A stretch of 64,000 bases of DNA from Thermomucor indicae-seudaticae (GCA_000787465.1 JSYX01000085.1:19413-83412), one strand, 5' to 3'. Counted from the stretch's first letter, positions 24,759-39,824 are shown. The notes: generated by a model not told the origin, from the sequence alone. Translations and numbers: made by a program.

Positions 24759-27700
24759 TCACGTCAGCATCATTCCTTGTACCTTTTCCTGAACACGAGA
24801 AAGGCATTTTCGTACGTCTTCAGTCACCAAACCATCTTGCAAAATAAAGTTCAAATAATGCATATCAAAAATCAATTGGGTGGCTCCCTTTTCTGTCATG
24901 TTTGGATTGCCATCCAAGAAGGCCGTCAAAGTGCTCATCATGGAACTGGCCAGACTTTGCCGAAGTGGTTGTATAATAGTCTTTTTTCAATGTGGGGGAT
25001 TGTCGGTTTATGGTTCGCGTAAAGTTCTTTCTGCTTCCTTTACTTACCTTGTCTAGCATTCCGGCATTGATCCGTTGTATTTCTTCGCACAGTTTGTATA
25101 CTGCCGTCGTCACAGTAATAGAAGGCTGGACCGGTAGCTGTACATCGTCATCCATTGCTAATACAAAGTTAGTTTCCTCCTATGACAAAGAGGTATCCTT
25201 TATGCGCACATTCCCACACCAGAATAGCAGGACACTCGTCGTTCCACTTTGTCTTTGATAATGCTTCTGATAAACTTTGACGAAACATACGAGACACCGT
25301 GTCAATCCAGGGTTTATGCCCAAGACGAAACGTTTCCAGAAACTGGTCTTGCAATTCTTTATATCTCGGGTCTGATAAAAAAACACAATACTATTTTATG
25401 AGTGTTGTTTGGCCTGTCGAAATCCCAGCTCTGTTCAGTTCACCTTGGTCGATACCACTTCTTAACTCAAGCGACGTCGGACGATTCAAAGTCAGGACCT
25501 TGGGTAGTTCTTTGGAGAAAAGGCCAATGGATTGCGCTAATCTGCCGATAGCAATTGCCATATCGTCTGACAATAAGACGACGCCATATTATTAGCCATC
25601 GATGGTTGGTCCAAAGTGGGCAAAAAATAAACCAAACCCTGCATACACACACCTGCAAGTTCGCTATCGATTCCTTTCAAGTCTGGTAACAACCCTCGAA
25701 GACCAGAAATATATTCTGATATAGATCGGAAACAGTCCGCTGTGAAGTACTCTACGAGCATCTGGATATCACTTTACAGTAAGAGTGATGAGCAGATCGC
25801 CTCGTCTGTAACGTTTGCTTCACTTACACTTTGGACTGAAACTGGTCCTTGCCGCTAAATATCAAATGGCATTCGAAATCATCACGCATACTTGACAATG
25901 CACTATCAAACGCATATTGCATATCACGGAACCAGGGCGTTCGATCCCGAGAAACATCGCTTAAAATTTCCTTGAACTTTTCCATTTCTTTCAACCCGGA
26001 AGTCATTGGAAGAGATACTAAACTGCTTCCAGGCGCTCCAAACGTAAAGACATCTTTTTATTGATAACAGTAATCAACACCATAGGCCCACTTGCTAAAT
26101 AAACAAACTTACCAGTCTTTGCTGCTAGACGAGGCCATACAACTTCACGAGGCTGATCTTTAATGGACTTGCAGCTTTTATCAATTAGTAGCTTGCTATG
26201 ATTGTTGAACGCATTTCGAAATATCGACTCCCATATCGAACAAGGTTTATGTAATAAGTCTCGACAAACCTAAAGAGAAGTACCAGTCGGTACGAAAAGA
26301 GAGCTCAAACATCTTCTTTCTCCTTACCTGCTGCCATGCTGACTCCTGAGCGTCTAATACAGAGCTACGCCGACTGGGCTCATCCATATCAAGCCAGTCC
26401 CATACTTTGGACCGTAACTCGACGAGCGTACGATGTGTATGTACATGTGCCAGCATTACCGGCAGCTGGGTTTCCAAGGTCTCTTCGACGTTATTCAGCC
26501 AAGACTGAGCAGCCTGCTCTGCATCCTCTCTTGTCAACGCAATGCCGGGATTCAGTTCCGGGTTGAAATTCTGCAAACTCTCTGGAAGATATCGCATTAA
26601 CAAGTGAACATTCGTGCTCGGCGAGAATACTCTGACAATCGCAGGCATTTTGGAGTCCGGAAGCATAAAGTTATGCTCCATTTGCTGAATGTACAATTTC
26701 ATGAGCCCGCCTTCTTCTTCTTTTCCATAAAAGACTTGATGGATATGCAATAATGTTCGCCGGATCATCTGAACCATCTCTTTAAAGTGATACGGCAGAC
26801 GTTTTCCTCCTTCGTTATTCGATGGCTGAGCCATATCCTTGATGGCCTCCATCCTGGTCTCGAGAAGTCGTTGGAGTGTCTCGTGTAAAGTCAAACCATC
26901 GAGAAGCATCAGATTGACGAGGATTTCCGCGACTTGCTCCGATGTCGCTTCAGGCAATCGAAGGTACGCCAAGGACCTTGAGAGGATCTGCGGCTTGAAA
27001 ACACTGACGGCATCCCATTGCCTCTGAATAACTGGAAACGCGACCTACAAACGTGCGGGTTTTCAGTTTCCCCTTTTACACTTAGTGATCTCTCTCCCCT
27101 TACATAAATATCATCGAATCCAGTATCAAGATAGTCATGCACTGCTTTGGACAAGGTGTATAATCGACCCGCATGCAGATACCGATGATTTTCAAGTGCA
27201 TGCCAAATCTGTTCAGGAACATCCGCCAATGATTTCACAAGTGCCGCCAATGCATAAAGTCTCTGATCTAAATAAATCATGGTTGAACTCAACAATAAAC
27301 ATGCGCGCAGTTGGATGCTGCTCTCGCTATACCAAATGTTTTTGACACGTCTCCCTCTTTGGTGGATTGCGTAAGTATCGCTTGCTCCCGAATAAGCGAA
27401 ACATCGCACGATGCTTGCATTCTTTCCAGTTTTTCCTGCACCAAAACCGCATTCTTGCTCATGGTAATAATCGCATCAGCTGCAGAAATCAGATCTTGGT
27501 ATTGTTCTCTAAAATAAAAGGAAGAACCATGAGTCTCTCTCTCTCCTGCGCGTACACATACTGTTCCCAATCCTCACCCGACCATGGTCCGTAGCTCTTG
27601 CTTCTGGACTTCGATTGTCGACCTAGAGTAATTGAGATTAGATTAGATTAGATTTCATTTCATTTCATTTAATGCCGTTCTCGATTTTGTCCATAATACC

Positions 27701-27794
27701 TCATGCGCTTCTCAATGTTGCGCACTTCGGCAACACTGGACCGCGCAAATAGCTCATCGGGATCGCTGCCTATTTCACTGTACGTGGATTGCAT
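24759..27794 (-). CDS. COG1: Conserved oligomeric Golgi complex subunit 1
   Basis: Lobe A subunit of the COG tether, which retrieves Golgi vesicles. ATG at 27794 gives MQSTYSEIGSDPDELFARSS, then the family's N-terminal signature VAEVRNIEKRMR, an exon carrying STIEVQKQELRTMVG, and DLISAADAIITMSKNAVLVQ. Further exons read IWHALENHRYLHAGRLYTLS, LAYLRLPEATSEQVAEILVN, LMLLDGLTLHETLQRLLETR and a long helical body with many short introns, ending at the stop at 24759 (KCLSRVQEKVQGMMLT). The length and all-helical character suit Cog1/LDLB. One early intron (27620-27675) contains GATTA and TTTCA pentamer repeats. The exact splice sites of the ~12 introns were not all fixed. Confidence 0.85.
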
Positions 27795-28119
27795 CTATGC
27801 CCCAGTATCTGCTTGGACAAAGAGTGCTATCAGCAAAATTCAAACCACGATACTGTTCCTTATTTGTGATCAATCGCTTAAAGTAGACTGTGATGCCGTA
27901 CCCGTCTCAACTCGCAAAGAATTAATTGACTCCAGCTTTGTGTAATACAAGCACAAGCATCTTTCAAGACCATATCAAAGATGGAATGCTTTGCTCATCG
28001 TGGATGTGCAGGGTTTATAAGAAAAAACATTTACATTGAAGCAATCCGTGTCGATGGGGGAAGAAAGAAAAAGCTAAGGTTTATACAACGTCCATTCAGG
28101 AGAAAGGGAAATTTGTGTG
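27795..28119. other. Short intergenic region between COG1 and the Swi1-like gene
   Basis: 325 bases that must contain the COG1 promoter and the Swi1-like terminator. Nothing else recognised. Confidence 0.4.
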
Positions 28120-29625
28120 CTATACCGGATTGAAGTCCTTTTCGCCATCTATCAATGACACCATATCTGATAATTCGCGCAATACTTCGAGGTCCATGGT
28201 TGGCCGTAACATGGACATCATTAGGGCCTCGCGTACTGTTGCCATGTCCAGCATTCGATGCGCAGCTATCGATATATCCTCTTGCGTCATGTCCCCGTCC
28301 TCCGTCTCTTTTTCGCCTGGACGCTTCAAATTACGGTCCAACCCGCAGACAAAGGCGCGAATCAGTTCCATCCCTCGTTTTGCCGCCACCGAGTAATGGG
28401 GTACTCCTGACTCCGCCAATATCATGCATAGCCGGAACATATTCATGGGCACATTACGATCCCGCTGGAAAAGCTGCTCCTTCAATTGCCGGTCGTTGCA
28501 ATGGTCGCTCAAGATGATGACGATATTATACAGTCCCATGATGGCATACTCCAGTATCGCTAGCTGTCCAGCAGTCAGATTGATCATGAATTTGCCATCC
28601 ACTAAGAAAAAGTCTCTTCGAATCAAGACTGCCAGCTCGACCCAAATGTTTTCCAATAGCGTCATGGACCCATCATCGATTAAAGTCGCAAATAACTTGC
28701 GATTTTCGTAGTTTACTGCTACTTTTGCCCATGTCTCGATCGCTAACAGTGAATAATATGTGTCAGGTCCGTAAGCCAGAAAATCATGGACCAGCCGTAT
28801 AAACGTGCTTGCGACATCGGATCGGCTCAAAGTCAGACTCATGGCTATATTCGAGAAAATGATCAAGACGCTCTTCCGAAAGTCGAGTGTGTCCATGCGA
28901 CGGATGCCGACAAACCATGCCAGGCGTCCTGTGGTATCTTTGCCGTCCACTGTCTTCGCATCCTGTGTACAATCCAAGATCCGGGACATTGTAGATACAA
29001 AGCGCTTCTGCTTGGCAAGGAAGTCGATGTTTTCAGGCATAAACGAAAAGTTGCGAAGGATATTGAATATGCATAGACACCGCTCTCGAAGGGATAGCCA
29101 CAGTTCGGATGTGGAGTCTTCTAACCGCGGTATAAGACTTTTCATCTCGTCCAGCGACATATCGAATAGTTCCGCGTACGTCATTCCACGGGTATCATCA
29201 GATATTAGTTTGTTCTCGCCAGGTTGTGTTATTTGCTCTGCCTGATCGGAAGCAAAACGCGTTGAGCAGCCAAATATATCTTGCTCCAAATAATCCAATA
29301 AGACATCGAGTAGATCCTCACAATATGATAATGCCACCGAGTTATTTTGCGATGATATGACGGTGAGGATATTGAGCGCATTGGTGACTTCCATTTTTAA
29401 CCCTGATTTCAGCGACATTGTCAAGGCATGAATATCAACAATGCCTATGTAGATCATGAGTAATCAGTTCGATGAGATCGCAGTTTTCGCCGTACCCATT
29501 TCATTGAAGTAAGGTATTAAGGGCTTTATGTCGAACTTGTCAAAGTACTTTAAATCTACACCGCCATATGTGTCAATCGTCCTCGTTTTTGGAAAGTATG
29601 TAACTGTTGGTGTGTTCCCCTGCAT
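28120..29625 (-). CDS. SWI1: SWI/SNF subunit, Swi1/ARID1 C-terminal type
   Basis: Chromatin-remodelling subunit. The first ATG that opens the conserved block is at 29625: MQGNTPTVTYFPKTRTIDTY, then GGVDLKYFDKFDIKPLIPYF. An intron (GTACGG...ACATAG) joins it to IVDIHALTMSLKSGLKMEVT, which matches the BAF250_C repeat region of ARID1 (MSLKSGL...). Later motifs include LWLSLRERCLCIFNILRNFS and DGEKDFNPV at the stop (28120). The protein would be about 490 residues of Arm-like helices. The ARID DNA-binding domain expected before this block is not visible upstream. The frame is open upstream to an acceptor-like ACTTAG near 29797, so more N-terminal exons are possible. It lies 325 bases downstream of the COG1 start and is divergent from COX8. 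Confidence 0.68.
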
Positions 29626-30509
29626 CGTTGAAGTTGCAAAAAAAAGCCCAAAGCTCGACTCTGCCCTTTTGGGCCTTCGCGTTTCGAGCCCAGCGGACCT
29701 TTGGAGAAGATTTCGGTCCGCCTCACAGGTGACGAACTTGCGATCCGCTTTCAAGGACGCCGTTGAGTATGTATGGGCGTGACCCGAAGTAGACTAAGTA
29801 TGTACGAACGTAACCTAACACTTCCTACAGGGAAAATACGGAATACTGTGCAGTAACGAAGTTATTCGGTGTAGTTGGTTTTGTAGTCTTCGCATTGTTT
29901 ACTATGAGCATGGTAACATTCCTAGTGATCAGCACCTTACGGAATGAGGACTGTATCAGAGGGCATCGGTAGATTGAGCTGAAGCGTCTGCAGCAGTCTA
30001 AATCTATGGAAATGGAAAGTATATCTTGTCCATGGACATTTTGTTCTGCTTCGGCTTGGAAGGAGCCGATCTTCCCATTGTCTGTCACTCTTACTACTGC
30101 ACTTGTCTACCAGGGATCTGACGACGATACCATATAGTGATTGGCAATGTCTCAGATAAGCTACCTAATGGACCTACGATTGGTGAATACTGAAGGACTT
30201 ATTACGTACTCAGGGCATATTCAAATTGAATAAAAACACGCTTGACCCTTCCTGACTTGCGGTCATTGACTATAGGGTTAGTCCAATTGCTTATTTTTTG
30301 AATGCAACTTCTGTCAAAGGATATATTTTTGCTCGTTGATCCAGACTCTCGATTATTGTAAAGCAGGTCGACGTCGAAGGAACGAGAATCAAGATTTACG
30401 TTTACCGCTGACGTATTGTCGGAATTTGGGCAAGCTGCATGAAAAAGGGTGCCCTCTTAGAGCACACTTCTGCACTTGCTTCATTTCGTGGGTTCATCCA
30501 TACAAAGAC
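29626..30509. other. Divergent promoter region (Swi1-like / COX8)
   Basis: 884 bases between divergent start codons. No ARID-coding exon could be found on the minus strand. A minus-strand frame at 30088-29825 stays open for 87 residues without motifs. Regulatory sites not recognised. Confidence 0.4.
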
Positions 30510-30933
30510 ATGAATTCCAACATGCTTGCACGCTCAGCTCTCCGCGCACGCGTTGCGTCTCGCTCATTCGTGCGTTCCGACCTCTACCATTTCGAAAACT
30601 CAAATGGACAGGTAATGAACCGTTTGCACCGTTGTTCCCTGCGACTCTGCTGAAGGAACGGCGTAGAACTTGCCTTTCAAGACGACAAACAGAGTAGGAC
30701 TTGCCATCAAAATGACACTGTATTTGGGTCTCGGATTCGGTGCTCCTTTCATCAGTAAGTGTATATATGCGGGCGAGTTGAACAAACTAATAACATACAT
30801 ATATACTTATCTGGTTATGTCTATCTGTCAGCCACTGCGTATCAATTGTAAGTGCATATCGTGATAGTTGCGCCACCCGCGGGATTGATTTAGTAACCCT
30901 TCTTTTTTTTCGTACAGCCACAAGGCAGGCTAA
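30510..30933 (+). CDS. COX8: Cytochrome c oxidase subunit VIII (COX7C homologue)
   Basis: Small inner-membrane subunit of respiratory complex IV. Four coding exons: 30510-30611, 30667-30754, 30832-30847 and 30918-30933 (TAA), giving 73 residues. An arginine-rich mitochondrial presequence (LARSALRARVASRSFVRSDL) precedes the family hallmark YHFENSNGQ, then NLPFKTTNRVGLAIKMTLYL with the membrane helix GLGFGAPFI, ending TTAYQFHKAG. The human counterpart COX7C has the same HFEN...LPF...K layout. Exon 3 is only 16 nt and the last coding part is also 16 nt. All three introns are GT-AG and phases agree at each junction. Confidence 0.92.
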
Positions 30934-31137
30934 AGCCCATTTTTGTCAGGCCAAGCAATGGAAGGAAAATAAAAAAAGAAACTCAAGCCTTTGGCTGTTT
31001 TGGTGTTTAAAATAAAGGTGCAGAGATACGTACAACACCATATTTTGCTTCTCTTTCCCTTTTTGCTCTTTACTTTTCCTTCTTCTTGATGTACGCGTAG
31101 AAAGGAAGATTTTATGTCTTGATTTTACGATAATCAA

Positions 31138-32838
31138 ATGTTTATTGGGTTAATAATAGTCTTTGGGTTCGGTCTTGGGGTTCGTGGCCACGGCAACGTT
31201 TGCAGAAATTTCTTACCTCTCCTATTCGCGCTCACAACTGTGCATGCTGCTGTTTCTGGGCCCTTTATTGACAGCACACCACTCGGACTACCACGCCAAG
31301 ACCATTGCGCGTTTGCGTACAACAGTTCGCTGTATATTTTTGGTGGACACCCGATGTCGGACAATATTGTTCTTAAGTTCGACAATGATCGATGGGAGCC
31401 AACGGTGACACAGCTAGAGACGGCGGGTCAAGCGCCCAACCTTACTGATATTGCTGGTGGTGGCGGCTGTGTGGTCACTAGCTACGGACAAGCCATCTTT
31501 ATGCCATCTGCGCAACAGAGCATTGTCAACACCTTGGATCTAACGACCAGACAGTGGGCCTTCATCGATAGCTTATTGTTGTCGAAGAACGTATTACAGC
31601 GCGGGATGGCCATGTGGAACGATATGCTCTTTGTGCTTGTGAACCAGGGAAACGGATCTTCAAATACATATGTTCTGGACGCCCGGATCAGAACCCATTG
31701 GACATGGTATGAGGCACAGACGACAAGTGATGATGCGCCGAATATCACGGCGACAAGTTCCTTTACAATGATTGGGACGTCAAGGTGGATTCTGTATTTT
31801 GGCACCACCCGGAGTGGGGGTGGAGCACATGGTTTCTGGCAGTCTTCTGTGGCGGTGCATTGCTTTGACCCTTACCTATTGCTCTGGGTAGGCAAGATTG
31901 CTGAATTCGCAACTAGTACAGACCAGGTACAGGTCGCCATGCTCGGGAACGACCCCACATCGGACGAGACGGAATCAGTTCTTATCGTGCCCAGCTATAG
32001 TTCGTCCTCGTCGTCATCAGGACGCATTGCGATGGTGCCATTGCAAGGACTTTGGCGGTTGGACCTATCGCGGCAGTTTCCACGTGCCAACGTTTCATGG
32101 ATTCCCCGGTCTCGTATCGGCCCCTTCCGTCCACTGCAGGGATCATCTGTTACTAGACTGACGAATGATACGGTTGTGTTTTATGGCGGTCTGCCTTTCA
32201 CACATGACAGCTTTCGAGTATGGAACAGCACGCAATCGGCCTTTCTGAGTCTCCCTTGGTGGAGCAGTACGAGCTGGTACCCGGACAGAACAGTTATGCC
32301 ATCAAGTGCTGGATTAGAGAACGGAAACCCCGAAAGCGATCGTCATAAATTAGCCATTATTGTTGGGACAGTACTTGGTTTCATTGCTCTAGTTGCGCTT
32401 GTCGCCTTGGGGTCATGTTTCTGCAAAGAACGACGGCAGCGGCGGAACCATCGTGAACCGTCGCAGCAGCAGCCTTCGCGGTCTATGTCATCGATCTGCA
32501 CTCCCTTTCGACGACAGCAAGTGAGCGAGTTGCCACTGGTTCATCATCAACAGCAGGGCGACAATGCAGCCACGTGGGCAGATCAGCTACGACGTGCACT
32601 GTCGGCTATTGCTCGAAGCGGCAGCAGCCCCAGGACAGCTTCTCCCGTCACATCAGCTCCCCTTGAAGGTGGACCACCCACAAGCACTGTACCCTTAAGA
32701 AATGACTCTTCGGCTTCCAGGATAACTAGTATCCGTGAAAAGCAGATACGAGAATATAGTAGATTCCATGAGCATTTTGATCTGTTGGTGCCCTCCAGCT
32801 CCATACACGCTGAAAGCAATTCAACGACTGGTGCATAG
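31138..32838 (+). CDS. Kelch-like single-pass membrane protein
   Basis: An intronless frame of 566 residues. N-terminal signal/anchor (about 1-37, hydrophobic to VHAAVSG), then an extracellular region of ~360 residues with Kelch-type blade features (AFAYNSSLYIFGG, FYGGLPF) and many N-glycosylation sites (NSS, NLT, NGS, NIT, NVS, NDT, NST). A transmembrane helix follows at about 404-427 (LAIIVGTVLGFIALVALVAL). The cytosolic tail is basic, Gln/Ser/Pro-rich and probably disordered. The layout resembles fungal Kelch-ectodomain type I membrane proteins of unknown role. It could sense or organise the wall; that is inference only. Blade repeats are weak, so the beta-propeller call is moderate. Confidence 0.7.
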   Translation: MFIGLIIVFGFGLGVRGHGNVCRNFLPLLFALTTVHAAVSGPFIDSTPLGLPRQDHCAFAYNSSLYIFGGHPMSDNIVLKFDNDRWEPTVTQLETAGQAPNLTDIAGGGGCVVTSYGQAIFMPSAQQSIVNTLDLTTRQWAFIDSLLLSKNVLQRGMAMWNDMLFVLVNQGNGSSNTYVLDARIRTHWTWYEAQTTSDDAPNITATSSFTMIGTSRWILYFGTTRSGGGAHGFWQSSVAVHCFDPYLLLWVGKIAEFATSTDQVQVAMLGNDPTSDETESVLIVPSYSSSSSSSGRIAMVPLQGLWRLDLSRQFPRANVSWIPRSRIGPFRPLQGSSVTRLTNDTVVFYGGLPFTHDSFRVWNSTQSAFLSLPWWSSTSWYPDRTVMPSSAGLENGNPESDRHKLAIIVGTVLGFIALVALVALGSCFCKERRQRRNHREPSQQQPSRSMSSICTPFRRQQVSELPLVHHQQQGDNAATWADQLRRALSAIARSGSSPRTASPVTSAPLEGGPPTSTVPLRNDSSASRITSIREKQIREYSRFHEHFDLLVPSSSIHAESNSTTGA

Positions 32839-33709
32839 ACCCTCCCATCCTCCCCCCTGCATAACATTTTATTTATGTGGATAATTATACCTTTTTGTGT
32901 AATATTGCAATTTATTCTGCACATATGGACAATACATGAGGGGAGGGGGGAAGGTGGCCATGGCGCAACGTCGCCAATGCAACAGCTGGGGAACAACTGC
33001 TAAATCTAGTCTTGTATGAGCATAACGTCAACGTGACCACGGACTACAGAAGTAAGAAGGAAACAAGAAGTAATCTTGTATGTATAAGCAGGACGCAGTT
33101 GCCAAGACGACAATGCTTTCTTGCTTATTTATGGAACAACGCCTTTTACGCAGTCGGGTTGGATTACGGGTTTAGCATTTCCCTTTCTGTCTTGTTTGTC
33201 CTCCGCAACGCATCTTTCCTGCAGACAATGTTCTTTCTATTCACTTGTGAGTTTTCCCCCATTTTAAGGGAGCAGTGGGCATTACTGACTTGTTGACAGT
33301 CGGCTTTGATAGGTTCAAACGTCGAGCGGGTAACCAAGTGTGGACTTGCCCCAATTGCTCAGCTCGAGACGTTTACCATGTAAAATCTAACGATTGTTTT
33401 ACTTTCTGGCAAGTGTAAATGCAAGACTGAAAGCAAATGTAGTCAAAGGCTAATTGTCAGCCACAGTTTCATTCCTCTTATTCCTTGTGGCCCCACCAAG
33501 TCGCTTTATGAATGTTATACCTGCGGTTGGGCGAACGTGTACCAACCTCCGTTTTAAAGCACCACTACCGTTGCTTACGTTCTATTATTACACAAGTACG
33601 TCTCGCATAATCATGCTTCAAAACGACAGCTGTACTGACACTATGGTCAGTTGTACATATATTATACGCTAGTAACCGCCATTATTTCAGTTTGACATAA
33701 AGACAAACA
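32839..33709. other. Intergenic region between convergent genes
   Basis: About 870 bases between the stops of two convergent genes. A 94-residue frame at 33012-33296 lacks an ATG start and motifs. A pyrimidine/purine-rich strip lies at 32838-32960. No gene called. Confidence 0.45.
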
Positions 33710-36170
33710 TTAAGTGACTATCACGCGATCCATTTGGCTGATCATATTTGCCGTCATCTGTGCCGCGGCTTTGCAGACGGTCTGTCGTATCTTGGACTCG
33801 AACATTCCTCGAAGGATGAAATTAAGAAAGCTGTAGTCGAAGCGTTCAGTCAAATTTCGATAAAGTTGTAGTGGTTGCATCCGACTTGCCTGTGCTGCGA
33901 CTCGTGGAAACGAATCTTCAGAGAGCCAATGGTACATTGCGCCTTTTCAACGACTATTGGTTTATCACGAAAAGAGGAGACAGTAAGGACTAATCGGATC
34001 TTTTTTGCGGTAGCCGAAGCCTTGCCGTTGTCCGTCCACACAGGAAAACTGGTCTTCTTCTTGTAAAGGTAACCTGTCTCCACCGAAAGCTCAATATCTT
34101 CCCTTTTTTCCCAACGCAGATGAATTAAAGTGTTACTACTCAACGCAAGCTGGCTATCACGTTTGATATTACCATGCATAAGTCATTCGTTCCATACTCG
34201 CTGGAAGTAGTTCTTGATTATCCCAAGTCTCCTCTGGCTGAGGCAACTCGGCTGTTTGCTCATGGTGTACTGTTCCATCCCGTCTCGCTTGGACTGACCT
34301 GGGAAAAGCCTTGTCTAACTTGACATACACGTTTTCCAAAGTCACGTCATAATTAGGACCAACACTAGAGGCAAACAGAAGCGTTGAGGACAGTGGTCGA
34401 AAGAAACATGAAATGTCTTACATGTCCAGCTTGCCCATATAAAGAGGTCCAAGTTTTTCACATCTAAGAAAACGAAAAGACCAATTAGTGTCGGCCTTCT
34501 TTCCATGATAAGTGAGGAAACAAGAGATTACAGTTTCGGTACGACGAGACCGATATCGTTCCAATACTCGGTATGAAATGCTGGGATATGACGTTCCGAG
34601 TCCCACAAGATCTCCTTTGCCAACTGACGTGCCTTGTCAACCAGAATAGGAGAAAACCCGCCAGAATAAGGTTCAAAGATAACGCGTTCATGATAAATAG
34701 CCCAGGCGGTGCTTTCTGGATTGGCCTTTATTATACCGACGACCTCTGCCAGAATGGCATTACTGAGGTCCTGCATGCGAGGCGTCCATTCCTCTGCCAT
34801 ACGAGGCGCTGCAGATGACACAGGCCGACTGCGCACCTCGACATCCCAGAGCATAGCCTCTGTCTCAGCGTGATAGCCACATTCCTTGCGAAGATCCTCC
34901 CAGCTTTGAATGATACGAGTCCTGGTCTTCTCAGGAACGTTCATACGAGCCAACGCACCGATCAGCCCCTGCACATGCTCAGATCTGTCCTTGGCAAGCG
35001 CTTTCAAAGTATCGCAAATGGCTGCCGTTGAAACGGTCATTTGGCCTGGTGGTCTGTCGCTTTCACTGACGACCTGGGCCATATAGACTACTAAATCTTG
35101 CACAACATCCATCATCGCTTGCTCACCAGTGATCCGGCGCATCAGAGCCGTTCCACGCTGCATGAATTCTTGATAAGCAGACTCATTAGGGATCTGCGCT
35201 GTGTCTTGTTGTTGTTGTTCCACAGGTGCCTTGCCCTTTTCCTTGGGATCAACTTCCACCGGGCTCGGTGGTCGTTCTTCCTTCTTGATCTCTTGTTCCG
35301 CCTTTGCGTCATTGTTCTTGGCCGGACTTCCTTCTTTTTCTTCTTGTTTCTGTTCTTGCTTTATAGGCTCCTTGTCATTGACCTTCTTCTCGTTGGTCTC
35401 AGCTGGACCATTCTCTGGTGGCTGCTTTACTGGCTCCACTTCCTCTTCTTCCATAAACCGACTAGTCTTTAAGGCCACATGGGACACATCGTACGGTGCA
35501 ACATCCATCAGAAAGTGATACACGGTATCGGTAGCCAGACCAAGCAATTCTGGCGTCCACGTTTGGCCCGTGAACACTCGCAACAGACGCCACCCTTGTT
35601 CATCCATATCCTTGTCAGGCACTAGTCCTGATTTCAGATATAGAAAAAGTTTGTTCATTTGGACCTTTAAAGTTATGCTTTTTGACACAATGTCTCACCT
35701 GCTGTCTCCGGCCCGAGTTGAGGTATTTCACACGTCAATCCGTGGTAAATACGTTTCCACAGGACATGCTCAGGCATCCGAGTCCGCTTGTCAGCCATGA
35801 CCGCCTTCCATTGGAAAATCAAATCGGCCACCCCAGACAGGAATTCCGGGTGTCGCACCCGAGAGTCTTTGACGGCTGCCTGAATTACGTATTGCATACT
35901 TTCGGCTTCACCCACAATGATTCGCACCGGTTTACTTGCACTTGGTTCTGGCTAAGGGAAATAAAGAAGGCCACATAATTTTAAAAACAAGAAAAGCGAC
36001 CCAAGTCCACTTCTCTCAATCCAACTTTTACCCCTGTACCGCCACTGACCGACGGCTGGGCTTCTACAGGAATCGTAGGCGGAAGCTCAGGTGCCCTGAT
36101 TTTAAACAATATCGTTTAGTTCAAAGTCAAAGGCTTCTTTCTCCAATCTCGCATACGGTTCTTCTGACAT
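33710..36170 (-). CDS. HAM1-like (BPI/LEA-type) fungal protein
   Basis: Function unproven; the family is thought to bind lipid or membrane. A tiny first exon (36170, MSEEP) is spliced by GTATGC...AATCAG to APELPPTIPVEAQPSVSG, then SKPVRIIVGEAESMQYVIQA. The next intron (acceptor AAATCAG) leads to GLVPDKDMDEQGWRLLRVFT. The middle is a Lys/Glu/Pro-rich linker (about 34-45% charged), then a helical domain. The C-terminal part has the HAM1-type signature LRWEKREDIELSVETGYLYK and IGSLKIRFHESQHSFLNFIL, the latter joined across a GC-AG intron (33831-33889, GCAAGT). It ends AANMISQMDRVIVT-like at 33710. The stop codon in the unspliced frame makes that GC intron necessary. The family call is from remembered signature only. 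Confidence 0.65.
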
Positions 36171-36356
36171 TTTCGGTAAAGCGAAAAAAAGAAAAAAAAA
36201 GAAGTGATTGATGGTTTCTAAAACCGATAAATCTTTTACAAATGATTCAAGTGTTTGGAACGGTTTGAGAAAGTGAAAAGGAAACGACAATGTAAAAAAC
36301 TTTTAATAAGGGATATGGTACATGAGAAGTAAGCACTCTATAAGGAATTTCTACTT

Positions 36357-39145
<2,789 letters not shown>

Positions 39146-39824
39146 CTTTTCAAGAGAATAAACGTATTAAACGCTGTCCAAGTGTTTCCTCTCGCTCAAA
39201 AAGCTTACGAAAATTGACAGCAACCCTAAAAAGAGAGACAGGGCAAGATTGCGGATCTCGAAAAAAAAGTGTCGCCATGTGACTCGTCCTGACTCATGAG
39301 TTTCTTTGTATGGCAAATTGTGGGGTTCCTTGAACTTATAAAACGCCGTCATACGGGGATGAGCGACAGCAAGAATATCAAACTATAATAGCTTGGTGCT
39401 GTCTGTAAACAATTTAGGCTGAATAGTGCATATGGCCTTTTATGATTCGAGTTACCGCCTTATACCATTCTTCTCAATGCATTCGACCCTATGCACACGT
39501 GCACTGATCGTTTCATCGGCCATCTGCTAGTTTGATTTACCAGTTTTTGTGTCATCATTCATTCAGTGATCATGTTTCTGAAGCTTCGCGCTAAGTTATT
39601 CTTGCATTAACTCGTGAGCCGAAAGGAGGAAGGAAGAAAAAGGTCCAATGCGTGCCTGATTAAGTATGACTAGGAGACTGGAGCAGATACCGGGAGCAAC
39701 TTTCAGGAGAATAGGTCTAGTAGAGTGTGGTCATACTATTTACAACTATCATTCGCAAATGATGTCGTCAATATCTATCAAATTGAAATAAAAGCCCCAT
39801 TTGAGTCCCTATCTCTTCTTCGTC
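39146..39824. other. Divergent promoter region (ARG5,6 / unknown gene)
   Basis: 679 bases between divergent start codons. It contains the Gcn4-type pair; nothing else is recognised. Confidence 0.4.
39280..39296. promoter_or_regulatory. Paired Gcn4/Cpc1-type sites upstream of ARG5,6
   Basis: TGACTC at 39280-39285 and TGACTCA at 39290-39296 lie 135-150 bases upstream of the ARG5,6 start. TGACTCA is the binding site of the general amino-acid-control bZIP factor (Gcn4/Cpc1), which activates arginine genes in ascomycetes. The site also lies ~530 bases upstream of the plus-strand unknown gene. Confidence 0.55.

Noticed and set aside
33012..33296. 94-residue frame in the convergent intergenic region
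   Set aside because: Lacks an ATG start and recognisable features.
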